Positions 1 to 11,537 of a stretch of DNA of 25,314 nucleotides are shown here, piece after piece (positions within the stretch are counted from its first letter, which is position 1; each line of letters opens with the position of its first letter). The DNA is taken from positions 1 to 25,314 of the forward strand of contig ATSW01019848.1 of NCBI GenBank assembly GCA_000444245.1. The letters run 5' to 3'. The stretch comes from Botryllus schlosseri. Taxonomy: Eukaryota; Chordata; Ascidiacea; Stolidobranchia; Styelidae. A model generated the notes under the pieces. It saw nothing but the letters and a program-made list of their open reading frames with translations. It made no database searches and was not told where the DNA came from. A program made the position numbers and the translations under genes.

Positions 1-452
1 TCTCTAACCAAGCTAGTCCGTTTGCCTGTCTTTTCATGTAACAGGGTTGAAAAATTGAACGGTGTCTGTAAAGGCAAACGAAACTCAAGAACGCGCGGCA
101 GTTGCGGCGATGTCACGAGGGGATAGCTTGCAGTAAACAGGATTTATAGATCTTAAATTCAACTGAACCCAGAAACGGATTCGGGATAAAATCAAAGTAC
201 AAATCTTTCGCCAGAAACGGCAACATGAAAAACTCCCGAGATCAAATGATCATTTGGTGTGTCCTACATGTCAAAACATAGCCTAGTAGGCCATCGTAAA
301 ATAATAATAAAAAACAGATGGAAATAAGTATTGCATCATACTTCGCACCAATACCGCATCCGGTCGGCAAACACAAACAAGCAAGCATACAAGCGCCTGG
401 CCAACAACGGTCAGCACATAAGAGTCTGTCTGGTCATGTATATTAATACACG

Positions 453-697
453 CAGACGTGGCCAGTAACGAAGTACTTTTCTGTGTACTCAAGTAGGTTT
501 TACTGAACTTCGTATGATTTCAGATTAATTCCCACTTCTACCTAATACTTTTCAGTTTCTCAGGCAAAACTAGGCCTAGAATACTCGCTTTATAACTTAC
601 TTTGAAATGGCTACTTCTACTCGCACTCTAGTAGAAATTCAGGACGTTACTTCTACTTTAACTAGAGTACAAACTGTGGCTACTCTGATCACCGTTT
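453..697. mobile_element. Decayed hAT-type MITE, copy A
   Basis: The left end reads CAGACGTGGCCAGTAACGAA, and the right end, read on the minus strand, begins near AAACGGTGATCAGAGTAGCC. These resemble hAT termini of the CAGAGGTGG(T/G)CAGTAACG type known from many animal genomes. The right end also resembles the left end of copy C at 6982 (GGTGATCAAAGCAGCC). Inside are many GTAGAAGTA/TACTTCTAC and ACTCAAGTAG words typical of this family. It is about 245 bases, non-coding, and has no clear target duplication, so it is an old non-autonomous copy. Confidence 0.6.
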
Positions 698-1538
698 CAT
701 TCATGTATTTCATGTTTGTACTCATCCTTAGTTGTTCAATGGTTACACACTTATAAAATGAACTGTATCATGTGGTAAACGGCATAATCCGCGACAACAT
801 TACAACATATTATAAGATTAGCTCGATTCCGGTATAGACCCGCATTTGCGCCGCACAATTCATCTGGATACGACACGGGCGATGAGACATAGGATTCGTA
901 CAGTAAGAGCATATATTTAAAAACGAGTCCGCCTATATCCGTTTTGTTTTCACGCTACCGTTACCCCCGTACCCCGCGTCACAGATCGCCAAGGAATTCG
1001 GATAATCCCGTCCGTTTTAGAAAATTGCTTTTCGTCACGCTGTAGACACCTTAAGCCGGATTCCCGATTCCTGAGCTACCGTGGATCTGAGGTTATTCGG
1101 AAAGCGGGGAGCGGGCGATAGAACACATAAGAACACAACTATTATTGCCATCCAATCACCCGTGACACACCCAACTCCGCGAACAACAATTATTTCACCT
1201 CCGATATCCGTCACAGGACAATGCCGCGCATGTGTGGTCATTATTCGCAACCCCCGTAAGCGCCGCGGACTAGATAAATATATATATCGCGTAAAAGCGT
1301 GCGCCGCGTTCATACACCCCGCAAAAGTTGACTACAATCAGCGGGCAACCGAAATGCGATTTAATCCGATTAGTTAGACAGCGCAGAAACAAATGGTTAG
1401 TAACGGGCGATCAATATCAGCTGCCTGTTTGTTGACGCGGTTGCGCAAAATGACGGCCCGTGTCACAACACGAGCCATAACATTACGTTGTCACACAAGT
1501 CACAGCCAGACACGCGGCGATCATTGCATCAATGTAAT

Positions 1539-1644
1539 CGATTGCGATTAGAATGACGATTGAAAGTCACGATTACGATTACTCACGGCAAAATCGCGCA
1601 GTGGACGATCACGATTGCATGGAAATGTATTCACGATTACAATC
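1539..1644. repeat. Degenerate CGATT-rich repeat
   Basis: The word CGATT occurs seven times in about 105 bases (1539, 1545, 1557, 1570, 1576, 1612, 1634), often inside CACGATTACGATT. This is a diverged short-period repeat, possibly the subterminal part of a transposon, since hAT and similar MITEs often carry such arrays. No terminal repeats were recognised around it. Confidence 0.45.
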
Positions 1645-2007
1645 TTTCTTGAGCCTGAGAGCATCAAACACATATTCGAATACAATAATATTAGAATGTT
1701 TGAGATGAGACTGCATGAGAGAATGAATTTTTCAATTTTGGCGACGTCATACTATGTACGTTTGATAACTTTATCGCCGACGATTTGTGGCCCCCACAAA
1801 TTTTCGTTCCAGCTACAACACATACTATAACATGATACAAGCGCGTGATTGACAGCAGATCAAAATTTTGAGAAAGTAATGACGAGATAACGATTACTGC
1901 CCGCTCCAAGTAGGATCCTAGCGGAATAACAGAAAATGAGCACGAAATTCTGTCATAACGAATAATTCTTCTGGTCAGAAGTGGCAACGTAATCATCGGC
2001 ACTATTC

Positions 2008-2140
2008 ACGCAGAAGTAGAAAGAACGCCGTGAATTTCTACTCGATTACAAGTACAAGTGTACCGATTTCCAAAACTACTCGAAGGAGATGTGGAAATGT
2101 AAGGTCTGAAAACCAGGCTTACTCAAGTTTAAAAATGTTT
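2008..2140. mobile_element. Possible fragment of the same hAT-type MITE family
   Basis: This stretch contains CAGAAGTAGAAAGAA, a TTTCTACTCGATTACAAGTA block, ACTACTCGAAGGAG and TTACTCAAG, in the same vocabulary of GTAGAAGTA and ACTCAAGTA words as the clearer copies. Neither terminus is recognisable, so the limits are approximate. Confidence 0.3.
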
Positions 2141-2289
2141 TGGTCGAGGCGTCGCATACTCTACATATCGGAGGGCGCTTCTTTCAACATCACAATATGT
2201 ATATCTGTGGCTTACGCAAAATTACTAACGAGACAACAAATATGGTGAAATCTTTGAAAGTATATTGAATTACCGTGATGCAGGTCTAT

Positions 2290-2470
2290 TGTAGGCGTTT
2301 TAGGACCATTTGACTAATAACGTAATTTTGGGTAACAAATTGACCAAGTATAAGTAGAAGCTTAAAAACATGACCACATAGGTAAGTAGCGTTAAGTAGT
2401 TGAAATGTACTGGAGTACTACGAAAAAGTAGAATTACTTCGTTACTAACCAACATTACTGACCACTTCTG
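2290..2470. mobile_element. Decayed hAT-type MITE, copy B
   Basis: The right end, read on the minus strand, starts CAGAAGTGGTCAGTAATG and continues TTAGTAACGAAGTAATTC, a good match to the family terminus. The left part (GACTAATAACGTAATTTTGG) is a diverged counterpart. The left boundary is approximate and no target duplication is visible. Confidence 0.5.
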
Positions 2471-3599
2471 CTTCTGGTAACGTGTCACACGTGGGGTTGC
2501 ATTTAAAACAAATGGTTGTCTAGAACACTTTGATTGAAACATGTTTTAAACGCTATTTAAACAGAAGCCTTTTGAAAAAAATTGTGTATTTTGAAGTTGT
2601 AAAATTATGCCATAATTGTTACGTTCTAAAAACATGTTGTATGTATGAACCTACGGACAATTTCCAACCGATATAGCCGACGTATACGATATGGGATCGT
2701 CGGAACCCTCAAAATAGTCGGATCAACAGCTATATTTTCAATTGTCAATTTCAATCCACTATGACGTTACAATCAAATATTCGTGACGCCATGGCTTAAA
2801 AAATATGTCGTAAACAAGGACCTTGTTATAAACATGTTTTTTTTAAATGCAGCCCAATCACACGAAATCCTACAATCCACATTATGCGGACATTGCGAGA
2901 ATCGAGCATAGCTAATACTTCTGATGTAATAATGAATGAGGTTGAGCATGGAGGTTCACAAATCCGACATTTCTAACGTCAATAACTTGATAAGCCGGAG
3001 TATTCTTTGTTCAGTTTATGACACACAGAAATTCAGTAATGATAATCTTACAAAGCAATCGATTTTATGCAACACAATCTACTACGATACAAGCTATCAT
3101 GGTTACCCTCGCAACACAGTACTCACCGTCATCGCGACGTCGGATGCATGTGTTTCACATTTTATAACCCGAAACTCAATAAGAGCGGTCTCCTCTCGAT
3201 ACTGGTACACGCGTGCAATAACGGAATCGTGATGCGCATTCTGCGCAGCATTTACAGAAGATAAGCCGCTTGTTTCAAGCTAAAAACCGTCCGGCCATTC
3301 TCGGTTGCTTAGCGTTTCGACGATAATCTGCCTCAATCCCGTGTATCGGGACGCATTTCTGCGCGTAGTCGCAAATATTCGCACCTGCGCCGACGCGCTC
3401 GAAAACCGCACGGTGAGTCGTGATGCGGGCCGATTTAGTAGAACCTTAACCGATCGACTCATATTCAATCGGGTATTTACCGAGAAATTTGTTTTGTTCT
3501 ATATATCTATATCTATAAGAAAGTTGTTGTAATTGTAACAGTTGACACACAATGCGTCTTTACAAAGAGCCAGACAATTTTGAATGCTTGAGTCTAAGC

Positions 3600-3665
3600 C
3601 AGTGGTTCCCAACGTGGAAGAAGTACTCTGACTACCCAAGTAGAAGGACTCTGACTTGAATGGAC
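3600..3665 (+). mobile_element. hAT-type terminus (CAGTGGTTCCCAA)
   Basis: CAGTGGTTCCCAACGTGG is the well-known terminal sequence of a broad class of animal hAT elements. It is followed by AAGTACTCTGACTACCCAAG, in the style of the other MITEs here. I could not find the matching far end (CCACGTTGGGAACCACTG) in the window, so this is a solitary or truncated end. Confidence 0.45.
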
Positions 3666-4319
3666 GTCACGGAGCATGATTTGCGTGGGTGCGCATGCGC
3701 ATTGCGCAACCATTTGTCAATATGTAGATTCGCCGACCATCTCACCACAACCAAAAGCGAGACAAATGAAAACGAAACCTTCTTCCGGGCCACATGAGAG
3801 ATCGAGAGAAGAGAAATTTCGAACGCAAATTCACATCGGCTTATGGAAAGCATCAATCTCGCCACGCAATTCATGTCAAGGGACCCGTGATGGATATACC
3901 GCCCTCTAATTCTATTTCTGCATGCGTTGCGTATACATGATCGGTCGCAGCGCAGTGGCAACGGCCCCCGCGCGCGCACATTGACACTTCATTGTCGGTC
4001 GCAGTGGTATTATCGCCATCAACGGCCGATGATTTATGCAATGAATATTTCAGCGCGGCGACGCGGCCTCTTTGGCTTCACTTTTTATCTCATACATCAC
4101 ATTTAGTCATCGCGGCCCAATCTGAGGACTCGATCTACCTGCTATTTCGCTTGAAAGCAAAGTGAATAATTCATAAGAGAAATGTCATGCTTGCCGCCCA
4201 ACTGGAAGACGCGGAGAATGCATACGCGCCGAAATATCCTAATTCTAGAGCACGCATGCCAATTCCGATATAAAACTGTATTTTATAGCATCAACCATTA
4301 CATTCAAACAAATTAATGC

Positions 4320-4775
4320 CATAAAGTTCTACTAAATTACAAGCAGTAGTAACAGACATGAGACATGCTAAAACTACTTCAAGTAGAAACATAAAATCAA
4401 AGGTCCTAAAAGTACTCTAGGAATTGGTTTTGTTTTGAAAAGTAAATTTGGTAACTTTGAGCAGTCAATCGGGGTTGCGTACTTGCAAAATTACAGCGGT
4501 CATCTTCGCGACCAACGCAAAACGGCCAATGACACTTGAAATAAGTGCGATTTTGACCCGGTGTATATGAAAATTTCACTCCCCAAAGTGACGCAAACCA
4601 GTCCAAAACGACTTCCTATACTCTAGCAAAGCCAAAGTGGAACATGTAAGCAGCTTTGTGTCAAACACTGATGTGTGTGGAAGTAGAATTACTCCGAAAA
4701 TTTATCCAGTCGAGTAAGTAGTGAAAATACTCCTTCTTCAAAGTTGAAGTATACTTCGTGACCGACTATATAAGT
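4320..4775. mobile_element. Possible hAT-type MITE remnants, copy H
   Basis: At the right, read on the minus strand, GGTCACGAAGTATACTTC is followed by a block ending CACTACTTACTCGAC, which lines up with copy D near 8350-8425. On the left, ACTACTTCAAGTAGAAAC and AGTACTCTAGG belong to the same word family. The 200 bases between show no similarity, so this may be two fragments rather than one element. Confidence 0.35.
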
Positions 4776-5221
4776 GGTCTGCGCAACAGCGCAAGATTCA
4801 AGCGAGATATACCCCGCGATGCCACACTGCTCTAAGGGTATCGAATCGTAGAAGGCAGACGCAATACATTCAGTATCGGTGCAGCGCATCGCGGGAATGA
4901 ATTGACCATACTTCCGATGTTTATTTTGAGTTTGCATAAATCATGAGAGGAAGAGGACACACACCGTGACACACGGTTTTATTATTCTCATTAATTGCAC
5001 GGCCAAACGAACGATACTTCATTTCGGCGCTGTATAGTAAAAAGTTCTAACAGTTTCGCCTGAGAACATTTGGCAATACTCGTTTTGTCACGAATTATCG
5101 TATCAGCAAGGTATCCAAATTTTCATTTGGGAGCACATCTCATCCGCGTCAGCGGTGTCTTACAAAAGCCTAGAGGTGGGCCGTGCTATAAGTCGGCAGT
5201 TACGGAAAATATGAAGAATAT

Positions 5222-5289
5222 CGGCCTGGTGTAAATGACCATAGCAGTCGACAAACACCATGAATACCCCAAAACAAACAAACAAACAA
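5222..5289 (+). repeat. Dispersed repeat block with AAAC microsatellite, copy 1
   Basis: CCTGGTGTAAATGACCA, then GTCGACAA, then ACCCCAAAA, recur in the same order near 11016-11080 (CCTGGCGTAAAATGACCA, ATCGACAA, ACCCCAAAAA). The conserved order suggests two decayed copies of one interspersed repeat. In this copy the tail has expanded to four CAAA units at 5271-5289. Confidence 0.35.
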
Positions 5290-6981
5290 TTTGGGAGCAC
5301 ACGGTTAGGTATCGTGTCGATTCCATGCGTATCACTCTATCACATGATCTCTCATAGAAGCGGTACTTATTTCAAGTTTATTGGCGCTTCGCAACTCTGC
5401 AGCATTGCCACACCATATTCGGGCATCACCATAATGGTACTCCTCCACCACAGAACTGCTGGCAAGGCAACACTATCATCTCCCTATGTGTTTAGTCTGC
5501 AGCTATCGAAGAGGGTTTTTGCGCAGCTGGATTTGGTCAGCTGTCTTACTTGGACAATGGACATATGTAATTATCATCCCTTTTAATACAAGGCTGAACA
5601 ATTGAACATACTTGAGTCATTACCAAATTAGGTGTTGATTTGCATTTGGATTTGAATATGTTGTAAGTACATCTGTTAATACGCAAATTAGTGGTGACAC
5701 ACGCATTGTCTCGAAGCGCGATATTTATTGTAACGTATCGGTGACTTGCAGCGGCAGGTAAACGCGGTCGAAATAACGAATTTTCGCATCACCCTAAACA
5801 AACTGGCGACACCGCCGCTAACTCTCACGCGCGCTCCACTTCCGTAAGGTTTCCAAACGCACTTGACACGCGACATGTAGATGGCACTCGACACCAAGTG
5901 CGTCATTTGATTCGAATCCGTAAACTACACATTGTGTCCGGCCACAAAGGGTAAGCGAGATGAGATTAGCGCCACTCACGTGACTCTCCGGTTAATCCCG
6001 AACGATGTGGGGCTTTCAGTGCTATGAAACCAGGTTGTAAGATAGAGGTATCTCGGCGTTGCGAGTCCATAGTATTGTAGGCCGGGGGTGTGACTGCGAA
6101 TACTCGAAGCGGTCTTCAAACCGAGTCGAGAGCCTTTCCTAGTACGCCTCTCAAATCCCCTCAGGCGACGACGCGTAAACTGACATTGCGCGAGCGCTGT
6201 ACCAATATCTCTTTCACAAACAGTACAAATGATGATGTGACACGTGCGACCGCCAACGTAGGCTTATCTGTACTATCCGAAAAAATCTGTCGATTTCGTG
6301 AAATACATGTGAGAATAAGAAGAGTTGGTGATACCGAGATTGCGGGCATAAAACGGCGATGTGCCGCAAAGGCATGCCATGTATAAATAGAACCTAGTGA
6401 TCATGATTTGAACATTGATTGAAAGACTACTCCAAGTCGTTTTGACACCTTCCTGTCTTTTCATTTTATCGCAATCTTGAATCGTTTTGAAAAACGAACT
6501 TAATAATAAAAGGAACCAGAGCCCAATCCAGGCCCGATAGCGAATCGGGCGCAACGTGGTGAAGGCGAAATAATTTACAGGTGGGCGAATCGCGAATTGG
6601 CAAACTCATGGTTTTGAGATAAGCAATATCGAAAAACGTATGAACAATTGAACATGTCCCATATTGTCCTACGATTGCAGACACTATACCATTTCCAAGC
6701 TAGCACCAGCTTCAGAATGGTTCGTCTATAAGTGAACTAGTCACAGTAAGTGAGTATCGCCATGGTAAGTGTGACCAATTGGCCATGGCCACACATTGAA
6801 CACACGCCCAGTTACATCTAGCACTATTTGAACCCAATGTATGCCGTGTTGTTGATTATGTATCGGCATAATACCTGCGACTCTGACCGCGTAGTTCACA
6901 AGCTGAGATCTATGGACCATTACATGATACATGCAACATATCGTGATCGAGATTAAAGTCCAGAACTATTTGCCTAATAAA

Positions 6982-7220
6982 CAGAGGTGATCAAAGCAGC
7001 CATCGTTGGCACTCAAGTAGATCTAGAAGGAGCGTCGCAAATTTATGCTCAAGTTGATTTCCAAGTAAGCAAGTACGTATTTTAGACCTATCAAACTGAA
7101 AACTGTAAAATAGAGGTGTAAGTAGCCGAAAAACACAATCACCCGAGCGAGTAAAGGAAGTAGGCAAAACAAGCTTGAGGTCGCCGAAAAGTATGAGTAC
7201 TTCGTTACTGACCACCCCTG
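6982..7220. mobile_element. hAT-type MITE, copy C (both ends visible)
   Basis: The left end is CAGAGGTGATCAAAGCAGCC. The right end read on the minus strand is CAGGGGTGGTCAGTAACGAA. The two agree at most of the first dozen positions (CAG-GGTG-TCA) and match copy A's ends. Length is 239 bases, close to copy A. The interior carries ACTCAAGTAG and GTAAGTAG words and no coding frame. The flanking 8-mers (CTAATAAA and ATTCCATA) are not convincing duplications, which suits an old insertion. Confidence 0.62.
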
Positions 7221-8343
7221 ATTCCATAACAAAATGTCACGATGCCAGTTAAGAAGTTATGAATCCCAAAACTGCTGCGATCGATGTGATCGATGTGGGA
7301 AGGAAGAGGAGTATCTCGTTTTAGGAAGAACATCCCACGGTAGGCCTAAGACTTCATCTTCAATGTAATTTACACGTAATCTTATTGTGTATTTTGTATT
7401 GGTGTGATAATTTGCACTATCAAATCACTACTCATCACGCTATTAACCCTGCACTTATCGTGAAGTAGGCTACATGTAACAAAAGACAAATTGATGTAAA
7501 ATCGAATCGCCACTACAAACAATCATCAAATAAGGTGTTTATGATAAGTATACGATTGCGGAGTCAACGGTAGCATAGTTGAAGTTCATTACCGGGAGCC
7601 GTTCCCCAAACGTTGAAACTGAATTACAAGAATTCAGCGTGACGATAATTTCCTTGTTTCAATATATCGACCTTTCCGTGGCATCTGCCTTATACGATCT
7701 CCATTGCACGGCCGTGTACACATTATCCAATCGCAATGTATGCTCACGTCAAAAATCATGGTATTTACGTGCCCAACTGCTCATCTCACGACGAAACTTG
7801 AAAGCGAGTGTGTACGGCATGTTTCGTGTATTTTGTTAATAGTGATTAATAAACGGGTGCAATATGCGAGATGAGATGAGTAAGGATTGTCTTGGAGTGA
7901 TCAATGTACTTTTGATATCCTCGAGACGCCACGAAATTCCCCGCGTTGCGAGCGATTAAATAAAACCGCCCCGCGCTCGCATCGCGTCGAGCGCCGGGCC
8001 GGGTCGAAAGTGCAGGCACGAAGAGCAATAAAATCTGTATTTATCAAGCGGGACAGAATTTACTAATGGACAAATCTCGTATAAGGTGGGATCGCCTCCT
8101 TCGCTGTGCGCTTTGATTGTTTTAACGCAATATAATGAGTAATGTACTCCTACAATAATTTATCACGACCGATCGACTTCAAACGGGCCGGCGGCGTTTG
8201 TACGCGAGGTCGGCGTGTGGACATACGGTTTGCGCGGTTGCGATAAGAAAGCGCGAGAGATGATAGCTTGGCGACAAGTATCTCAGCGCTTCAATCCTTA
8301 TTCATGGGATGCTTGACATTGTCTTAATCTCATAAGCTTACCT

Positions 8344-8610
8344 GCGAATACGGTCAGTAACGAATTACTTCTACTTTGTCGGATGACTCAAGTAGATATA
8401 GCTTTCTTGCACTACTTACTCAAGTACGGATATATTTCAGACCAGAGGTCTAAAAAACGCGGCCCGCAAGAACATTTTGTACGGACCGCCCCATCTCTTT
8501 TTCATATTTACAAACTACTCCAAAAACCTGAAACTACTCTCATCAAACTTTACTATCACATCATTTTCAAACGCTACCATGCATTTCCTCCCGCCAAGTA
8601 AGGCATACTT
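8344..8610 (+). mobile_element. Decayed hAT-type MITE, copy D
   Basis: The left end contains CGGTCAGTAACGAATTACTT followed by CTACTTTG and GACTCAAGTAG, matching the family's terminal block. The interior retains CACTACTTACTCAAGTAC. The right end is not recognisable, so 8610 is an estimate. A 72-codon plus-strand open frame inside it is considered chance. Confidence 0.45.
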
Positions 8611-8929
8611 CTAAATACATTGAATATTGCTATTAATGCTGCGGCCCGCGGCGTCATTAAATACTAGGATATTGGCCGGCGACCAAATTTGAGTTTGAGA
8701 CCAGTGTTTTAGACAGGGTACTTCCACTTCACAGTTTTGTATACACAGCTACTCACTATTTGAACGTTGGATTTCGAAAAGGATAAAATATTTTGCTATG
8801 TATTTGTATAACTTGTATGAGTGAAAATGGTACAAAAACTGGATGAAATATCCCGTGTACCACGGTAACTGAATATATTTTCGAAAAGTGTACCTATTTC
8901 TAGTGTCACTATCGTCATTCTACGTTAGT

Positions 8930-9109
8930 TGCGAAGATTAACCCAGCAAAGCAAGCGATCCTTTGACCAAATCTACTTTGAAACTACTTGAATACTCTTT
9001 TGACTGTCTACTTCGACTTCAAGTATAGCTTAATGGCATGTCTTGAAAATCGAGTAGTAATTTCCAACGTCACTTCTACTACCTTGGTACCAACCCTGAC
9101 CACTTTCAG
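8930..9109 (-). mobile_element. Decayed hAT-type MITE, copy E
   Basis: Read on the minus strand, the right end is CTGAAAGTGGTCAGGGTTGG, followed by a stretch containing AGTAGAAGTGACG. It resembles the end of copy B (CAGAAGTGGTCAGTAATG). Inside are ACTACTTGAATACTC and ACTTCAAGTATAG. A further CAGAGGTG lies just outside on the minus strand (9110-9117). The left limit is uncertain. Confidence 0.42.
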
Positions 9110-11015
9110 CACCTCTGAGGGGTCAGTCTCGGCGGGAAGCGCGACGTAATAGCTGCTTTTACGTCACAGCGTAACCTTCAAATTACATCAGTGTCGCAAT
9201 GTTTTGACCCGGCCAGTGGAAAGTGACAGTGGGATGCGTATGTCTTTTATTGGAAATGCGGAATAATCAACATCAATACAAGGCCATACGTGACATACGT
9301 CAGTTCAAGTACGAAATGACTCAGGCTCTTGGCTTAAATACAGCATTTCATGAACAACATGGACGCCAAATTTTATAAAAGCCTGTAAGCAGTTTCATAT
9401 CGAGAATGCGCTACCGCGCAGCGTAGCGCACGAGTGCGCCGTACAGTCGCAGCAAAACTGGACTGGCGATCAGAAACAATGTAGCTATCGATGCGTAAAA
9501 GGGTATGATTGTTACGTGACGACAACAAAACAAGAGCGTTGAAACGAAGTCGCGGGACAGTTATTATCAAAATCGAGAAGACTAGAAAACGGAGCGTATC
9601 AAACATAATAGAAGTTGAAAAAATAAACAACGGCTTGACTCACTTAACAATATTTAACAGTCAGATATCGGATTTAAGTTAGGAAGACGTAAAATCATGA
9701 CCGATCGTCCTTGCGATCTTGTTTCGGTAGCCAGGAGGCATTTGTCCATACCTGCATTAGGTATTCCTACTGTGGATAACTGCGCTGCCTGAACACATAG
9801 TAACTAAAGATTCTATATTCTAAACATGAGAATTTTCAAACTAAAACAATGCCAATACGCTGAACATTCAATATGCATGCGGTAAGGGCACCTGCATGTA
9901 ATATGTTGGGATGATTATCTGTTCAAGATTTGACGATAAATAATCAGACATTTACACAAAGATCAGCGATCATGCCATGATTTCTGCTTATCGGGCAACC
10001 GGTGTCGACGTTGACAGATAGTTAGATAATTGCAAAGGCACATACTACAATACCTAGATATTATAGCATCAATTACATCGGACGTTTCAGAAAGTGTCTA
10101 TAGGCTTCCAGGAACATTAGATCATACGGAATTTAAAAGAGGCATTTTCAAATGATGCATGAATTGTGATCGTTTTGATACCGTTGCGATTATGATCTTC
10201 GCGTCATAAAACCCGCCGGACCGTTCGTGTGGTATCATATCAGCTTCGATGGTACCAATGCAGCGTGATTTATACCAGAAAATTAACATTCTTAAATGCT
10301 GAGTAAAAAGGACGTAGACCTGTTTTTACAGTGGATATTACGATTCTGACCCCAAACACCATATTTGTACAGCATTTTCGACGGAAAACCGATAAGTAAT
10401 TACGTACGATCTGAATCAGAGCCGATACAGAGTACAGCAATATTCCTGCTAAATTGAGCCTAATAGCTGCGTATCTCTAATGGTTCAACATGATTATCGA
10501 GTCCAGGTGGGTATTCCGGTGTATTTTCACGATTAGAAGTTGCTGATCACGGATATGACGTCACAATAATTTAGGCGTTCGCTTTCAGGCCGAGAGACCT
10601 TAGCATCGGTTCTTAGGTCATGTCAGAGACTTCCTTGTAACATTTTCCATCTAGCATGTCCCTGCTTAGTGTCAACAATAAGTGGTAAACTAGGCTTGAT
10701 GAAGACGGATTTACTTATTCGGATTCATATTGTATGACACCGCTTTAGTCTCCCGAACACGGAAAAGGCTACATACGTTCCAACCTATTGTAATATCATC
10801 TACCATAATGTTACAAAAGTATAGTTAAAAAGTACCAACCACAACTAATAACTCGAACACAAGTGCCCTATTCTGCAAGGTGCAACACCAATCGTTTTCG
10901 GTCACAAGATTTAAGGTTTAGCTACCTCCTCGCCGAGTGTGCCTTACGAAAGCTTAAAGCGAAATTGGAAAGTGTTCAAAGTAGCTAGATCAGGAACAGG
11001 AGCAAGGGTATGGAA

Positions 11016-11110
11016 CCTGGCGTAAAATGACCACAGATATCATGACACTGTCAATCGACAACAGTAACCCCAAAAAACTAATCATAGCGCAGGAAAAGAG
11101 TACGTTGATC
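11016..11110 (+). repeat. Dispersed repeat block, copy 2
   Basis: CCTGGCGTAAAATGACCA, GTCAATCGACAA and TAACCCCAAAAAACTAATC share order and much sequence with 5222-5289. A later block, CACTTCGCAACTTCATGGCG, may correspond to CGCTTCGCAACTCTGCAGC near 5385. The family is not recognised. Confidence 0.33.
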
Positions 11111-11331
11111 ACTTCGCAACTTCATGGCGCAATCCATGACAACACTGCTTGAAAATCTGGTGGTATATGATAGAAACCACCAACCACGATCAAATTTCAT
11201 CAAAGATCAAATCATTGTAATTCAGAGGGAATTGATCCCGAATCAAACATAATCACGGTTGGTGAATTCCACTTCCACCTATACACGGATATATGACCAA
11301 AACTTTTCGCACGGATGCAATAAAAGCTTAC

Positions 11332-11475
11332 TTGGTCGGCAGCGGAAGTCACTTGATCAAGACCCTCGATCGTTTTCAACGACGTGTCCCGTTCGTCCAT
11401 TACCAAATCCACGGGCATTTTCCCTTTCAGGCAGTTAATATACCGGCGCGTGAAATTCGCGCACAACTCGTGAAC
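11332..11475 (-). CDS. Meis: Meis coding exon 6 (HR2 core)
   Basis: This exon has 144 bases, 48 codons (residues 177-224), in phase 0 at both ends. It opens [20 protein letters not shown] and continues [10 protein letters not shown]; vertebrate MEIS1 has [20 protein letters not shown] then PIDLVIDDRE in an exon of about the same length. HR2 is the second half of the PBC-binding region. Notable changes are Asp to Ala and Cys to Thr within the otherwise near-invariant VHELC segment. After DERD the sequence becomes variable and ends SAADQ before the donor GTAAGC, as MEIS1 ends LTDQ. Reading past that donor stays open for 39 codons to a stop at 11212-11214, so intron retention would give a protein lacking the homeodomain. 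Confidence 0.97.
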
Positions 11476-11537
11476 CTGAAACGCATAAAGTTCGAGAAAT
11501 AACGGATGACTTTGCGATCGCGATTCGGTAAACCTAC
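11476..11537 (-). other. Meis intron 5, 62 bases
   Basis: This is a GT-AG intron (GTAGGT to TTTCAG) between the 51-base microexon and exon 6. It is near the small end of animal intron sizes and contrasts with the 4.4 kb intron upstream. Confidence 0.95.

Larger units (their letters stand above)
1..11331 (-). other. Meis intron 6 (partial), repeat-rich
   Basis: This is the region downstream of exon 6 on the gene strand. I found no homeodomain exon and no convincing exon of another gene. It holds at least six decayed hAT-type MITE fragments, a CGATT-rich stretch near 1539-1644, one CAGTGGTTCCCAA-type hAT end near 3600, an AAAC microsatellite at 5271-5289, and a repeated block near 5222 and 11013. 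In the stretches 1-452, 698-1500, 2480-3590, 5300-6980, 7230-8340 and 9120-11000 I see nothing beyond short random open frames. The interval 3180-3480 is richer in CpG than its surroundings, but I could not assign it a function. Confidence 0.6.

Noticed and set aside
1081-1377. Overlapping open frames of over 90 codons on both strands
   Set aside because: Both strands are open because the interval has few stop words; neither translation resembles a known protein and no splice context supports them.
3632-3979. 115-codon minus-strand open frame
   Set aside because: It starts in a transposon-like end and has an arginine- and serine-rich composition without any domain.
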